Shown here one piece after another: positions 28,057-38,193 of a DNA stretch of 64,000 bases (positions are counted from its first letter, which is position 1; the number at the start of each line of letters is the position of its first letter). This stretch comes from a bacterium (GTDB lineage: Bacteria > Bacillota > Bacilli > Lactobacillales > Streptococcaceae). Below the pieces are notes generated by a model, which saw only the letters and a program-made list of their open reading frames with translations, was not told the origin of the DNA and ran no database searches. A program made the translations under genes and the position numbers. The stretch is taken from contig CAJNCI010000003.1 of NCBI GenBank assembly GCA_905221215.1, forward strand, positions 1-64,000. The letters run 5' to 3'.

Positions 28057-30270
28057 TTAGTTTTGGCTAGTAAATATCATTTCCAACAAACGGCCTCTCA
28101 ATTCCTTATCCTGATGATGCAAGATATTCATTAACTCATGAGAATTTTTAGCATTGATGAATTCATTTAACAATCTATCTTTTAATTCATATGGAAGAGA
28201 AGCCGTCTTTAGTAGTCTAAAAACTTCGTCATTTAGGGATGTCCTTTTATTATCTTTACATTCAAATCTAGCTGTAATATTCTTATTTGGCAATTCAATG
28301 ATAGACACATTCGTTCCTTTAAAATGAATTCTATGCCTTCTATTGCTTGGAACGATACTAGAATCGCCTTGTACTGCTAACTCTACCATTCCCATTTCCC
28401 AGTCGATTGATAATCTTGTTTTATATCTTTGACCATTTTGATCTTCAATCATTTCAAAAGAATGTTGTTTTCCTGGGAATACATACCAATCTACAATTTC
28501 AGGTAAATCAACACCCATATCTATATCAGAACCAACCAAGGGAATAATTGCACCACTTTTTGCAAACACAGGAATAGTCGAGATTTCTCTATAAACACTT
28601 AAGTTCACACCACCTGTGTACTTTTTCTCTGAAAAGAAGTCATACCATTCACCTTCAGGGAACCATACATCTACTTTTGCAGATTGAAATGCCAAATCCA
28701 TCTTTTCTACAACGGGAGCCACCATCAGCTCTGTTCCAAAAAAGTATTGATTTGGAACATTATAGCTCTCATCATTCTCTGGGTAGAAATAGTACATTGG
28801 GCTGATTAATGGGACGCCTTCCTCATGTGTCTTTACATTCATGGTGTATAGATATGGAATCATCTGATGTCTCAAACAAAGGTATTTCTTCATAATCTTA
28901 GATGTTGTTTCTGAAAAAAACCAAGGTTCTTTACTATTGAAGGGACTTCTAGAACTATGTAATCGAGTAATCGGACTAAAAACGCCAAACTGTAGCCATC
29001 TAGTTTGTAGCTCTTCGTCATAATCCCCCAGCATGTGCCCACCGATATCATGACTCCACCAACTATAACCGATATTTGATGCTGTCGCTGTAAAATAAGG
29101 TTGAAATCTTAACGAATTCCAACTAATAATAGTATCCCCTGAAAAACCAACAGGGTAGCGGTGACTACCAGGACCTGCATATCTTGATAAAATCAAGCCA
29201 CCTTCTGAATGTTTACAACTATCCTGATAGTGATAATGGTTTAAAAGCCATAGTGGATCCAACATCCCTTGTGTCCCTTGTTGCCAGTCAATCCACCAAA
29301 AATCTACTCCTTGCTTTTCTAGCTCATAATGAACATCTTTAAAGTAGGATTCCCTAAAGGATGGATTGAAAAAATCAAAAATGGCTGGTTCTTCTAGTTC
29401 TACATTTAACCCCAATCGTTTGGCGACTCGAGGATAAGCTTCTTCATAAGCTCGTATACCATCAGCAGGATGGACATTTAAGGAGAGTTTTAACTTTCTA
29501 TCATGAAGTTGTTGCAATAACTGTTCTGGATTGGGTATTAAGTTTCTATTCCAACTATAGCCTGTCCAACCACTTCCAAAACGGGATGGAATTTCAGTTA
29601 TATGCCAATCCATATCTAACACACCGATAGATAATGGAATTTTCTCTGTTTTAAATCTATCTATTAAATTCAAGTATTCATCCGACGTATAAGGCCAATA
29701 CCTACTCCACCAATTACCTAAAGCATATCTTGGCAACAAGGGTGTTGAGCCAGTCAAATGGTAAAAGTCTCTGATTGCTCCTCTATAATCATGCCCATAG
29801 GCAAAGAAATACAGGTCAATTTGATTTTCTCTCTCAATATAACCAGACTGTTCATCCCAAATAAATCCTTGAGAATCATCCAGTAAGGCAATACCATTTC
29901 GACTAATAATCCCATCTTCTAACGGGATTGCGCCATCTGCCTTATCCAGAGTCCGAGCTGTTCCTTTTAACGTTTCAATCAATTCACCAAAATACCAGCG
30001 ACTACCATATACGGCAAAATTTCCTTTTAATTCTATAAATAAATTTTCGGCGTTGAATTCTCCTTTATTAAAGTGCAAATGAAAATAGTCCGTCATAATA
30101 TCTAGTACGTTTGATGTCTCGATATAATCTAACGAAACTTGGCCAAAATCTCTATTATAGATAAGTTGTGTCGTTCTATCCTCAAAACTTCCAGTTTGAG
30201 AGTATTCTAACCTTACTAACTTGTCTGTTAATACAGAGATTCGATAAAACTCTCCCTTAAAAATTTTCAA
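28057..30270 (-). CDS. Glycoside hydrolase family 31 (alpha-glycosidase)
   Basis: Retaining alpha-glycosidase, probably alpha-glucosidase or alpha-xylosidase, intracellular (no signal peptide). Length is 737 residues. An N-terminal galactose-mutarotase-like domain precedes the catalytic barrel with GVLDMDWHITE and FWWIDWQQG (near the expected nucleophile region) and GFSGDTIISWNSLRFQPYFTATASNIG, the typical GH31 acid/base area; then WWSHDIGGHMLGD and beta domains. The last 80-90 residues (from about 650) are charged and helical and match nothing I recognise. Its start overlaps the YesL-like gene, in a locus with a CUT1 importer and a YesM/YesN system, so it likely acts on the imported glycan. 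Substrate unknown. Confidence 0.88.
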   Translation of the reverse strand: MKIFKGEFYRISVLTDKLVRLEYSQTGSFEDRTTQLIYNRDFGQVSLDYIETSNVLDIMTDYFHLHFNKGEFNAENLFIELKGNFAVYGSRWYFGELIETLKGTARTLDKADGAIPLEDGIISRNGIALLDDSQGFIWDEQSGYIERENQIDLYFFAYGHDYRGAIRDFYHLTGSTPLLPRYALGNWWSRYWPYTSDEYLNLIDRFKTEKIPLSIGVLDMDWHITEIPSRFGSGWTGYSWNRNLIPNPEQLLQQLHDRKLKLSLNVHPADGIRAYEEAYPRVAKRLGLNVELEEPAIFDFFNPSFRESYFKDVHYELEKQGVDFWWIDWQQGTQGMLDPLWLLNHYHYQDSCKHSEGGLILSRYAGPGSHRYPVGFSGDTIISWNSLRFQPYFTATASNIGYSWWSHDIGGHMLGDYDEELQTRWLQFGVFSPITRLHSSRSPFNSKEPWFFSETTSKIMKKYLCLRHQMIPYLYTMNVKTHEEGVPLISPMYYFYPENDESYNVPNQYFFGTELMVAPVVEKMDLAFQSAKVDVWFPEGEWYDFFSEKKYTGGVNLSVYREISTIPVFAKSGAIIPLVGSDIDMGVDLPEIVDWYVFPGKQHSFEMIEDQNGQRYKTRLSIDWEMGMVELAVQGDSSIVPSNRRHRIHFKGTNVSIIELPNKNITARFECKDNKRTSLNDEVFRLLKTASLPYELKDRLLNEFINAKNSHELMNILHHQDKELRGRLLEMIFTSQN

Positions 30271-30911
30271 TTTGTTCCCCTCCTTTTAGTAAATTGTTTT
30301 ACTTTATCAAACATTTTATTCGTTATCATTACATTCATCAATCCGCAAAAAGCAAATCCCCCAAATGTAAATACGTAAATAGCTGTTAAAACTCGTTCTG
30401 GACTACTAAAACTCATATACAGTACAGAAATATTAAATAAAACCAAAATGATAGCTTGTATTGGATTTAAAATACAAATTAATACGCTATTTATAATACT
30501 ATTTTTTAGATTATCTTTAAATAGACCAATATAAGGAAAAACAACACTCATAAAAAGTATTATAACAAATAAAAAGGGCAACACTAACAATAAACTATAC
30601 TCTGAAAATAAACTTGAATAGCTCCAAAGACAATAGTTCACATATAAAAGTAATTCTATTAGGAGGATAAACAACCAAATAAAAGTTGATTGTTTAAAAT
30701 TTTGTCTAAAGATCCGAAAATAATGATAAGTAATATCGGTATCTTTACCTTTTAAAACACGATACCACATTGTCGTAAGAGAAGTTAGTGATGCCCCAAT
30801 TGTAACTATTGGAATACAACTAACAATAAATAGAGTATTTAAAATAATTAAATCTGTCAAAAAAGTTAAAATTCTAACCACTTTTCCATCTAATGAAAAT
30901 AATTTTTGCAT
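30267..30911 (-). CDS. YesL-like DUF624 membrane protein
   Basis: A DUF624/YesL membrane protein of 214 residues with about five membrane helices and the N-terminal FSLDGKVVRILTFLTDLIILN block seen in this family (shown in part). Such proteins accompany CUT1 sugar importers in Firmicutes; the function is unknown. The frame can start at 30926, but GGAG lies inside the first codons and is correctly spaced for the ATG at 30911, so I prefer that start. The stop overlaps the GH31 ATG by four bases. A terminator separates it from the lipoprotein gene upstream. Confidence 0.78.
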   Translation of the reverse strand: MQKLFSLDGKVVRILTFLTDLIILNTLFIVSCIPIVTIGASLTSLTTMWYRVLKGKDTDITYHYFRIFRQNFKQSTFIWLFILLIELLLYVNYCLWSYSSLFSEYSLLLVLPFLFVIILFMSVVFPYIGLFKDNLKNSIINSVLICILNPIQAIILVLFNISVLYMSFSSPERVLTAIYVFTFGGFAFCGLMNVMITNKMFDKVKQFTKRRGTN

Positions 30912-31023
30912 AATAGATATCTCCATAAAATCAATCGTCTTAACTCTATATTTTAGAATGTCAGTTGCACAAAAATATTACCCAAATTATTAAAAAACAT
31001 TTCCAAATTTCTTTAAAAATTAG

Positions 31024-31066
31024 AATAAAGGAAGCGAGATAATTTGATATTATCAGTCTCGCTTCC
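31024..31066 (-). terminator. Terminator after the sugar-binding lipoprotein gene
   Basis: Perfect 10-bp stem GGAAGCGAGA / TCTCGCTTCC with a 17-base loop, followed on the minus strand by TTTATT. It may be partly read through into the YesL-GH31 genes, for which no clear promoter was seen. Confidence 0.82.
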
Positions 31067-31115
31067 TGTAATTAGCTAGTCCCTTGTTTATACAACCAAG
31101 AGTTCATATAAAATA

Positions 31116-32681
31116 TTACTCTTTGACTTCTTTTTGGTAACGATTATATGCTTCCTGTTGAATCTTCATAAATTCGTCCAATCCCATATTCTTAAGAGTT
31201 TCTTTGTATGAGTCCCATTCTTTTTCTATGCCACCTTCAACTACCCATTTAGATGCTTGTTGTTTGACATAAGATTCAATACTCACATAGATTGATGATA
31301 ATTTGTTAAGCTCTTCTTGTGAATAAATCACATTAGGGTAAGCTGGCAACGCAAATTGTTTCAAATCTTGGTCCATCTTCAATTTCAATCCATCACCTTG
31401 TGTTTGATCGATTTCTACGCGACTATTGATATCATCGCTTACGTATTTAGGTCCAAAATCTCGAAGTGAATTAATCCATGCATACTCATCGGCTGATTTA
31501 CCATCTTTAGGAGGTAATACTTTAAACTTATCACCATTCTTTTCAGTAGCTATTCCAAATGATCCATAGAAATTCTGAATACTTGCTTCATCTGTATATA
31601 ATTTATCCAACCATTTCAATAATTTAGCAGGGTTTTTGCTCTTATTTGTAATCAAAATTTCATTGCGACCGTAGTTGTAATGATCTGGATCAGAAAAGAC
31701 ATATTGTTTTCCATCCATACCCTTTAAAGCAGGTAGAGCAATATATTCACTTGAATGTAAGCCAAACGTTGCATCTGCTGTCCAACCACTAGAAACACCT
31801 ACTCTAGATACTCCCTTATCCATACGTTTCGCTACACTCATAGAGGTATCTTCTGTAAAGATTTCCGGATCAATCAAACCTTTTTTATAAGATTCGTGCA
31901 TTGCTGCAATCCCTTGTTTATAACTTTCTTCTGTGCGAAGGTAGACTGGTTTTCCATCTTTTACAGACATTTCATACGTATTATCTGCACCTAAACGATT
32001 ATTGAACGGTAGAATATATGAGAATGTTGGATCAAAGTTTCCTGCTCCGAATGGAATTTCATCAGAAGCGTCTCCATTTCCGTTCGCATCTTTATCCTTA
32101 AATTCTTGTAGTACTTTTACTAAATCATCATAAGTTTCTGGAACCTTTAATCCTAAATTGTCTAGCCACTTTTTATTAATAAATAGCTGATTAGCTACTG
32201 TAGGACGCATCGGTAATTTTTTAGGCAGGCTGTAGATATGACCATCTGGTGAAGTAATCATAGCTTTAATCTTAGGTTCTTTCTCCATAGCCTTAGTTAA
32301 ATTAGGCATGTTCTCCTTGATTAAATCTTCCAATGGAATAAACAAAGATTGGTTCTGAGCAATTTCTGAATCTGTAAAAGCATTTGAACCTAAAAATGCA
32401 TCTGGTAAATCTCCGCTAGCAACCAACACAGATTTCTTATCTGACCAATCTGCTGCCACAAGTGTATCCCATTTAACATCAATACCTGCTTCCTTGGCAG
32501 AATCTGTTAAAAAACCTTTATGATAATCTTCTCCCCAGTCAGACCAACGAACAGTTGTGATTTTATAAGAATCTTCTCCAGACTTATCGTCCTTATTCGC
32601 ATTATTGGAATTTGCACAGGCTGTTAAGCCGGCAAGTGTAACTGTTCCTAAGAACAAATATGTAAATGATTTATTTTTCAT
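31116..32681 (-). CDS. ABC transporter sugar-binding lipoprotein (CUT1 type)
   Basis: Extracellular solute-binding protein of the LplA/COG1653 type, 521 residues. The signal peptide ends with lipobox GLTAC (Cys about residue 22), and a Ser/Asn/Lys linker follows. The large N-terminal lobe and the GYGRNEILITNKSKNPAK-like region (NYGRNEILITN) are typical of oligosaccharide receptors linked to YesM/YesN systems. The C-terminal quarter is rich in aromatic residues. It is the third gene of the importer operon, nine bases after the second permease gene. No ATPase gene is present, so a shared MsmK-type ATPase is presumably used. Ligand unknown. Confidence 0.88.
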   Translation of the reverse strand: MKNKSFTYLFLGTVTLAGLTACANSNNANKDDKSGEDSYKITTVRWSDWGEDYHKGFLTDSAKEAGIDVKWDTLVAADWSDKKSVLVASGDLPDAFLGSNAFTDSEIAQNQSLFIPLEDLIKENMPNLTKAMEKEPKIKAMITSPDGHIYSLPKKLPMRPTVANQLFINKKWLDNLGLKVPETYDDLVKVLQEFKDKDANGNGDASDEIPFGAGNFDPTFSYILPFNNRLGADNTYEMSVKDGKPVYLRTEESYKQGIAAMHESYKKGLIDPEIFTEDTSMSVAKRMDKGVSRVGVSSGWTADATFGLHSSEYIALPALKGMDGKQYVFSDPDHYNYGRNEILITNKSKNPAKLLKWLDKLYTDEASIQNFYGSFGIATEKNGDKFKVLPPKDGKSADEYAWINSLRDFGPKYVSDDINSRVEIDQTQGDGLKLKMDQDLKQFALPAYPNVIYSQEELNKLSSIYVSIESYVKQQASKWVVEGGIEKEWDSYKETLKNMGLDEFMKIQQEAYNRYQKEVKE

Positions 32682-32690
32682 GTTTTTCTC

Positions 32691-33596
32691 CTATTCTTTC
32701 AACGCGCCAATCATTACGCCTTGATTAAAATATTTTTGAACAAAGGGATACAACAACATAATCGGAGCGGTTGAAATAACAATTGCTGCATATTTCATCA
32801 TATCAGCCTTGATACGAAGATCTGATGCCACTTCTCCTGTTGCTTGCGATTGTAACATTTGGTTACTAATTAGTAAACGTCGTAAAATTAATTGCAATGG
32901 TTGTAAATTTTCATTCGTTAAATAAATTAAAGCATTAAACCACGAATTCCAAATACCAACTGCAGTCCAAAGTCCAATAACTGCTATAATAGCTTTTGAT
33001 AAAGGAACGACTATCTTAATAAAATAACGAATTGTACCACATCCATCAATTTGCGCAGCCTCCCACATCCCGTCTGGAATACTATTATTAAAGAAAGTTC
33101 TAGCAACAATAATATTGTATGATGAAACTGCAAAAGGTATTACCATTACCCAAAATGTATCAATCAAGCCTACATTCTTTACTGTTAAGTAGGTAGGAAT
33201 CAAGCCACCTGATACGAACATAGGGATTATGTATAGAATGCTCATCCACTTTCTACCAACTAATTCTTTTCTAGATAAAGCATAACCAGCTGGAATATTG
33301 ACTACTAAAGCAACTAAGGTACCAACAACAGTATATAAAATGGTATTTAGATAGCTACGTAAAAATAAAGGTTGTTGAATAAGACGTAAATACCCATCTA
33401 ATTTCCATTCTCTTGGAATAAACCATACCTTCCCGTTTGCAACATCTGAAGGATTACTAAAAGATGCAATCACTACAAACCATAACGGATAAACAATTAA
33501 CAAGATAAGGAAAATTGCTAAACCATAGGTAACTATATCAAATAATAATTCAGAGTTTGTTTTTCTTGATTTATGAAACCATCTCACTTTAAGCAC
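32691..33596 (-). CDS. ABC sugar transporter permease (YtcP type)
   Basis: Inner-membrane permease of the CUT1 family, 301 residues, about six membrane helices. The EAA loop, where the ATPase docks, is EAAQIDGCGTIRYFIKIVVPLSK (about residue 186; here written only as landmark EAAQIDGCG). It begins eight bases after the first permease stop and pairs with it. Similarity is closest to YtcP/LplC-type permeases recalled from Bacillus and pneumococcus. Confidence 0.9.
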   Translation of the reverse strand: MLKVRWFHKSRKTNSELLFDIVTYGLAIFLILLIVYPLWFVVIASFSNPSDVANGKVWFIPREWKLDGYLRLIQQPLFLRSYLNTILYTVVGTLVALVVNIPAGYALSRKELVGRKWMSILYIIPMFVSGGLIPTYLTVKNVGLIDTFWVMVIPFAVSSYNIIVARTFFNNSIPDGMWEAAQIDGCGTIRYFIKIVVPLSKAIIAVIGLWTAVGIWNSWFNALIYLTNENLQPLQLILRRLLISNQMLQSQATGEVASDLRIKADMMKYAAIVISTAPIMLLYPFVQKYFNQGVMIGALKE

Positions 33597-33604
33597 TCCT
33601 TCCT

Positions 33605-34522
33605 TTAAAAAAGACCCGTTCTAGTATATCTTTTTGAGAACCAGTTAACAGATAATAAAATTATTAGATTGACTACCGTGTTAAATAACCCTATAGCTGT
33701 CGAATAACTATACTGAAAGTTCACCATACCAACTTTATAAACATAGGTCGAAATTATCTCACTTCCTGCTAAATTAAGAGGATTCTGTAATAGTAACACT
33801 TTCTCAAACCCTACACTTAATAAACTACCTGCTCTTAATATTAGTAAAATCATAGCAGTAGGCAAAAGTAATGGTAATTCTATATGCCGAATTTTTTGTA
33901 ATCTAGAGGCACCATCCATAGTTGCAGCCTCATAATATGTAGGATCAATTGCAGAAAGCGCTGCTAGATAAATAATACTATCCCAACCAATATGTTGCCA
34001 TACATCACTCCAAACATAAACACCTGCAAAATTAGTAGGTTTTGATAAAAAATCTGGAATAGTAATTCCAACAGACTTAAATACATTCGCTAACAAACCG
34101 CTAGTAGGAGATAAAAATAAGATAATCATCCCACACATAACCATTGTAGAGATAAAATGGGGTAAGTAAGTTGTTACTTGAAATATTTTTCTAAATTTCC
34201 CAACTCTTAACTGATTACTAATGATAGCTAGTATAATAGGCAAGGGGAATCCTACTACAATACTATAAAGTGAAATTTTTAATGTATTGAACATAGTTGT
34301 CCCGAATTGGAATGATGAGAAAAATTGAGTAAAGTACTTAAATCCTACCCACTGACTAGCAAAAATACCATTGGCTGGTGAGTAGTCTTTAAATGCGATA
34401 ATTAATCCCAACATGGGAATATAGGAAAATAAAATTAATAGCAATATTGAAGGAAAAAGTAATATGTATAACGGAATACTATGCTTTAATTTTATTTTAT
34501 GAAGTTGAGATGCTACTTTCAT
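33605..34522 (-). CDS. ABC sugar transporter permease (LplB type)
   Basis: CUT1 permease of 305 residues with about six membrane helices; EAA loop landmark EAATMDGASRLQKIRHIELP near residue 203. It is the first gene of the importer operon (permease, permease, lipoprotein), divergent from the YesM-like kinase gene with a 202-base control region between. A TAGGAGG ribosome site precedes the ATG. The pairing with a YesM/YesN system and YesL suggests induction by the glycan. Confidence 0.9.
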   Translation of the reverse strand: MKVASQLHKIKLKHSIPLYILLFPSILLLILFSYIPMLGLIIAFKDYSPANGIFASQWVGFKYFTQFFSSFQFGTTMFNTLKISLYSIVVGFPLPIILAIISNQLRVGKFRKIFQVTTYLPHFISTMVMCGMIILFLSPTSGLLANVFKSVGITIPDFLSKPTNFAGVYVWSDVWQHIGWDSIIYLAALSAIDPTYYEAATMDGASRLQKIRHIELPLLLPTAMILLILRAGSLLSVGFEKVLLLQNPLNLAGSEIISTYVYKVGMVNFQYSYSTAIGLFNTVVNLIILLSVNWFSKRYTRTGLF

Positions 34523-34696
34523 TTTTTTCCTCCTATCTGATTTTCTACGATTATTTTACACCATAAAGAATTCCCTTAATATAACTTTTTGGACTAGGTT
34601 TATCAATTTTTCAGTTTTTTAATTTTAAGAACTATTACTTTTCCGACATCTTCATAAAACATATCTGTTTTGTTACATGATATCATATTTTCAAAG

Positions 34697-34705
34697 TGCT
34701 ATAAT
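34697..34705 (+). promoter_or_regulatory. Extended -10 of the yesM-yesN-like operon
   Basis: TGCTATAAT (TG-N-TATAAT), 20 bases before the kinase ATG. No clear -35 was seen. The remaining intergenic DNA upstream should hold the operator and the importer promoter, which I could not place. Confidence 0.65.
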
Positions 34706-34724
34706 TTTAATAGGAGACTAGTAT

Positions 34725-36395
34725 ATGAAATTAAATCACGACTTATCAAAAAAACATTCTATTCATTTTTTCTTTAAACTCCTACTTGTACTACTATTGA
34801 TAAATATTTTAATCAATATTGCTATGAGTAACATAACCAGAAATTTTATTAAAAACCAAAATATAGTACACCTACGTAGTTCAATTGAAATTTATGCTGA
34901 CTCTGTTAATGAGAAATTGCATTCTGTAGAACGCTTTATGTACTCAACAATAACGCATAATGAATCTTTAGAGAAATTAAATCATGTACAAACGTTTCTT
35001 GACTATCAAGAAGATCTCAAAAAAGTTCAAACTAGCTTTGCAGAGTTTGAATATCAAAATGAAACTCATATGACATTCTTATTAGAAACCGATAGTACTG
35101 ATTATTTTATAAATGTCTCCAATCTTTATATTCCATATGAAGATTATCTACTGTTAAAATCAAATCTAAAATCATTGCGTAGTGATATAAGTGACCGTAA
35201 ATGGAAAAATGTAACTACTAAAAACAGCGAATACTTAGTTAAATCTGTTCATTACGAAGGAAAAATCATTTATGCCGTCATATCTTCAGAAGATATCCTA
35301 AAACCTCTCAGAAAACTCAATATTGGAAATAATGGTAAACTTTCCCTAAAAGAGCCTAACAATATACCCTCCGAAAACTACCTAATTCATGCTCAAAATG
35401 AAAAAACGCATTTACCTTTCGATATTTATGTTTTAGTCGATTATGCCGAAGTCTTTAGAAATATCACACTCTTAGAAGTATTTTTGTCAGCCGTTCCTAT
35501 CATTATCACCATTTTATCAATCATCATTATCCTGTATATTCGTCAGTGGATGATTAAACCGATAACAAGACTCACTGAACGACTCTCTCAACTTGGGGAC
35601 TCCATCCCCCCTTCTGAATTTTTTATATCGGAAGGTATACTAGAAATTGATAAGGCAAATGATAAACTTAATAAAGTAATATTTGACATGCAAGAATTAA
35701 AAATACGGGAATACCATTCACAACTAGAACTTAAGAAGATCGAACTTAATTATCTTAAGAACCAAATCCGTCCACATTTCTACTTAAACATGTTATCAAT
35801 GATTCATAGTATGCTCCAAACAAAAAACTATAAGGAAATTGAAGAGTTAACTATCCTAACTTCAAATTATCTCCGTCATTTATTTATGGCTAATCAAGAT
35901 TTTTCAGAACTTAAAGATGAAGTTCAGCATATTAAAGATTATTTAGAAATACAACGAATTCGATATGGAAATAGCATCTACTTTTCACTAAACTACAATG
36001 ATGACCTACAAAATACTCTTGTCCCATCATTACTTTTACAAACATTTATTGAAAACACAATCAAACACGGTTTTTCATTTCAGGATTTGTTTACAATTTT
36101 GCTATCAATAAAAAAAGTAAAAACTGAGAACTCAGATTATATTCAGATTTGTATCGAAGATAATGGTCCAGGTTTCTCTGAAGAAATTTTATCAAAACTA
36201 AATCAGAAACAGTCTCTAATAACAGAAGATGGACATCATATCGGGATCACAAACACCATCGAACGTTTAAATCTTCTCTATCCTAATGACTATAGTATTG
36301 CATTTGAAAATAATGAAGAAGGTGGGGCTAAAATTCTTTTACTTATTCCATACAAGATTATAGACGGAGGTTATAATGAACATCTTATTAGTTGA
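34725..36395 (+). CDS. YesM-type sensor histidine kinase
   Basis: Membrane histidine kinase of the LytS/YesM class, 556 residues. A first membrane helix (about 13-35), an extracytoplasmic sensor of about 210 residues, a second helix (about 245-268), a HAMP domain (WMIKPITRLTERLSQLGDS), and the His_kinase domain with phospho-accepting His in NQIRPHFYLNML (about residue 352). The HATPase_c domain has ENTIKHGF and EDNGPGFSEE. The 3' end overlaps the regulator gene by 20 bases. It is divergent from the sugar importer it probably senses for. Confidence 0.92.
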   Translation: MKLNHDLSKKHSIHFFFKLLLVLLLINILINIAMSNITRNFIKNQNIVHLRSSIEIYADSVNEKLHSVERFMYSTITHNESLEKLNHVQTFLDYQEDLKKVQTSFAEFEYQNETHMTFLLETDSTDYFINVSNLYIPYEDYLLLKSNLKSLRSDISDRKWKNVTTKNSEYLVKSVHYEGKIIYAVISSEDILKPLRKLNIGNNGKLSLKEPNNIPSENYLIHAQNEKTHLPFDIYVLVDYAEVFRNITLLEVFLSAVPIIITILSIIIILYIRQWMIKPITRLTERLSQLGDSIPPSEFFISEGILEIDKANDKLNKVIFDMQELKIREYHSQLELKKIELNYLKNQIRPHFYLNMLSMIHSMLQTKNYKEIEELTILTSNYLRHLFMANQDFSELKDEVQHIKDYLEIQRIRYGNSIYFSLNYNDDLQNTLVPSLLLQTFIENTIKHGFSFQDLFTILLSIKKVKTENSDYIQICIEDNGPGFSEEILSKLNQKQSLITEDGHHIGITNTIERLNLLYPNDYSIAFENNEEGGAKILLLIPYKIIDGGYNEHLIS

Positions 36396-37914
36396 TGACG
36401 ATCGTTTTATCATTGAAGCTTTACGAGAGAAAATAAATTGGGCTAAACTACACATTGACATTGTTTATGTTGCCTATAGCCTCACTCAAGCTCAAAATAT
36501 TATTAGAGAGCATCCTATTGATCTCATGATAAGTGATATAGAAATGCCTCAAGGTAGCGGTCTCGAACTCTTATCGTGGATTAGAAATGAAAAATATGAT
36601 ATAAAAACAATTTTTTTAACCAATTACGCCGACTTCAACTATGCTCAAAAAGCAATTGAATTGCAAAGTTTCGAATACTATCTAAAACCCATTAACTTTG
36701 AAAAATTAGAATTTATTATTCAAAAAGCCATTAGTAAAATTGAGAATCATAACTTAAACGGAAAAAATGATGCACTTTTACAAATAGAAGATAATTTCTG
36801 GTATGATTACCTTAGAAAACCTCAAATTTCTCGCATTGATGAGCTAGAAAACATAGCAAGTAAACAAGCTTTTATTCTTCAAAAACACCAATATTTTTTC
36901 CTTGCAGTTTTAACAATCAATCTTAATGAAGAAGATTATTCTGCAGAAACTCCATCATGGACTTCTCAACTAAAAAGAGAACTTCAAAGGATTTCACAAC
37001 CTTCTCATAAGCTGATAAGTTTGTTCAAGATGGAAAGCCAGGTTGATCAATATGTTTGTCTCTTTAGAGTAGACTCATCCAAACGTAGTGACAAATTGGC
37101 ATATGAAATTCATTCTCAAATTTCTAATAATTTTAGTAAATACTCAAATATTATATATAAGAGTTGCCATAAAATATCAGATATTTTATTTCATACCAAA
37201 GAACTCTACACTTATAATGAACAGTATGTTTCTTATTGGAATACTATTACATGTGTTCCACATAGTTTCCCAACTTCTTTCAAAACAGAAACTCTTTCAA
37301 TTACGTTTTTAGATAGCTTAAGCGAATATGCATTAAGAGAAAAAATTAATTCACTCGTCTATAATTCTCAAATACCTACTTTCACGCTACAACAAATTTT
37401 ACTGGATTGGACTCAACAAATAGGAATATATCTAGATCAAAATGGAATTTCGGCACATAAACTGTTCCAAAATAGCACTCATGATTTCCTATTCCAACGA
37501 CGCTTTCATTCAATTGAATCTTTTCAGGATTACTTTGATTATTACTGGTCACATGCTAAGAAATTTGCAACAAACATTGAAAACCAGAAAAATAGTATTC
37601 AACGTATCGTCGAATACATAGATCATCACTACTATGAAGATATAAATCGTTCTATATTAGCAGATATGGTTTATCTCAGCGCAGATCATTTAGCTAGAAT
37701 TTTTAAAAAAGAAACTGGAGAAACTCTTGTTAAATATATAACGGATAAGCGCATTAATGCTGCTAAATCTCTCCTATCCCAAACAAATATCTCAATATCA
37801 CAAGTATCTTGTCAAGTAGGGTATGATAATTATTCTTACTTTACTAAAATTTTTAAACAAAGGACTGGACTTTCTCCTGGAGATTACCGTAAAACTTATC
37901 AAAATAAAATGTAA
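36376..37914 (+). CDS. YesN-type response regulator, AraC family
   Basis: Response regulator of 512 residues. The REC domain has the acidic pair in LVDDDRF, the phospho-acceptor Asp in MISDIEMPQGSG (about residue 55), Thr in IFLTNYADF and Lys in YYLKPINF. A long variable linker follows (about 130-410), then two AraC HTH motifs at the C-terminus (LADMVYLSADHLARIFKKET and SQVSCQVGYDNYSYFTKIFK). The ATG overlaps the kinase gene and is preceded by GGAGGT. It likely activates the divergent importer operon. Confidence 0.93.
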   Translation: MNILLVDDDRFIIEALREKINWAKLHIDIVYVAYSLTQAQNIIREHPIDLMISDIEMPQGSGLELLSWIRNEKYDIKTIFLTNYADFNYAQKAIELQSFEYYLKPINFEKLEFIIQKAISKIENHNLNGKNDALLQIEDNFWYDYLRKPQISRIDELENIASKQAFILQKHQYFFLAVLTINLNEEDYSAETPSWTSQLKRELQRISQPSHKLISLFKMESQVDQYVCLFRVDSSKRSDKLAYEIHSQISNNFSKYSNIIYKSCHKISDILFHTKELYTYNEQYVSYWNTITCVPHSFPTSFKTETLSITFLDSLSEYALREKINSLVYNSQIPTFTLQQILLDWTQQIGIYLDQNGISAHKLFQNSTHDFLFQRRFHSIESFQDYFDYYWSHAKKFATNIENQKNSIQRIVEYIDHHYYEDINRSILADMVYLSADHLARIFKKETGETLVKYITDKRINAAKSLLSQTNISISQVSCQVGYDNYSYFTKIFKQRTGLSPGDYRKTYQNKM

Positions 37915-38193
37915 GCAATCTAAATTATTGAAATGCTACGGACTGTGTAAGCTTTGACAGTCTACAAATTTTCCAAAAAAATAGCTCCATAAACTTATTT
38001 GAAATTGTTGATAAGGCAACTTCTTAAAAAGTCAGTTTGAGAAGAAAATCCAGTAAATATTTCTAGGATAATACGCATCCTATCAAGCTTTTATGAATTG
38101 CACCCCAAAAGTTAGACAGAAAAAATCTAACTTTTGGGGTATTTTTATTATGGAAACATTTCCTTCATTTTCTCCTAAATTGAGTTTTGCTAA
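37915..38193. other. Non-coding stretch between yesN-like gene and integrase remnant
   Basis: About 280 bases with no gene seen. The only structure is the perfect inverted repeat at 38102-38140. Confidence 0.5.
38102..38140 (+). repeat. Perfect 15-bp inverted repeat (terminator or IS end)
   Basis: ACCCCAAAAGTTAGA (38102-38116) and TCTAACTTTTGGGGT (38126-38140) with a nine-base loop and ATTTTTA after it. It works as a terminator on the plus strand. The sequence also recalls ends of IS3-type elements, and it sits next to an integrase remnant. Confidence 0.7.
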
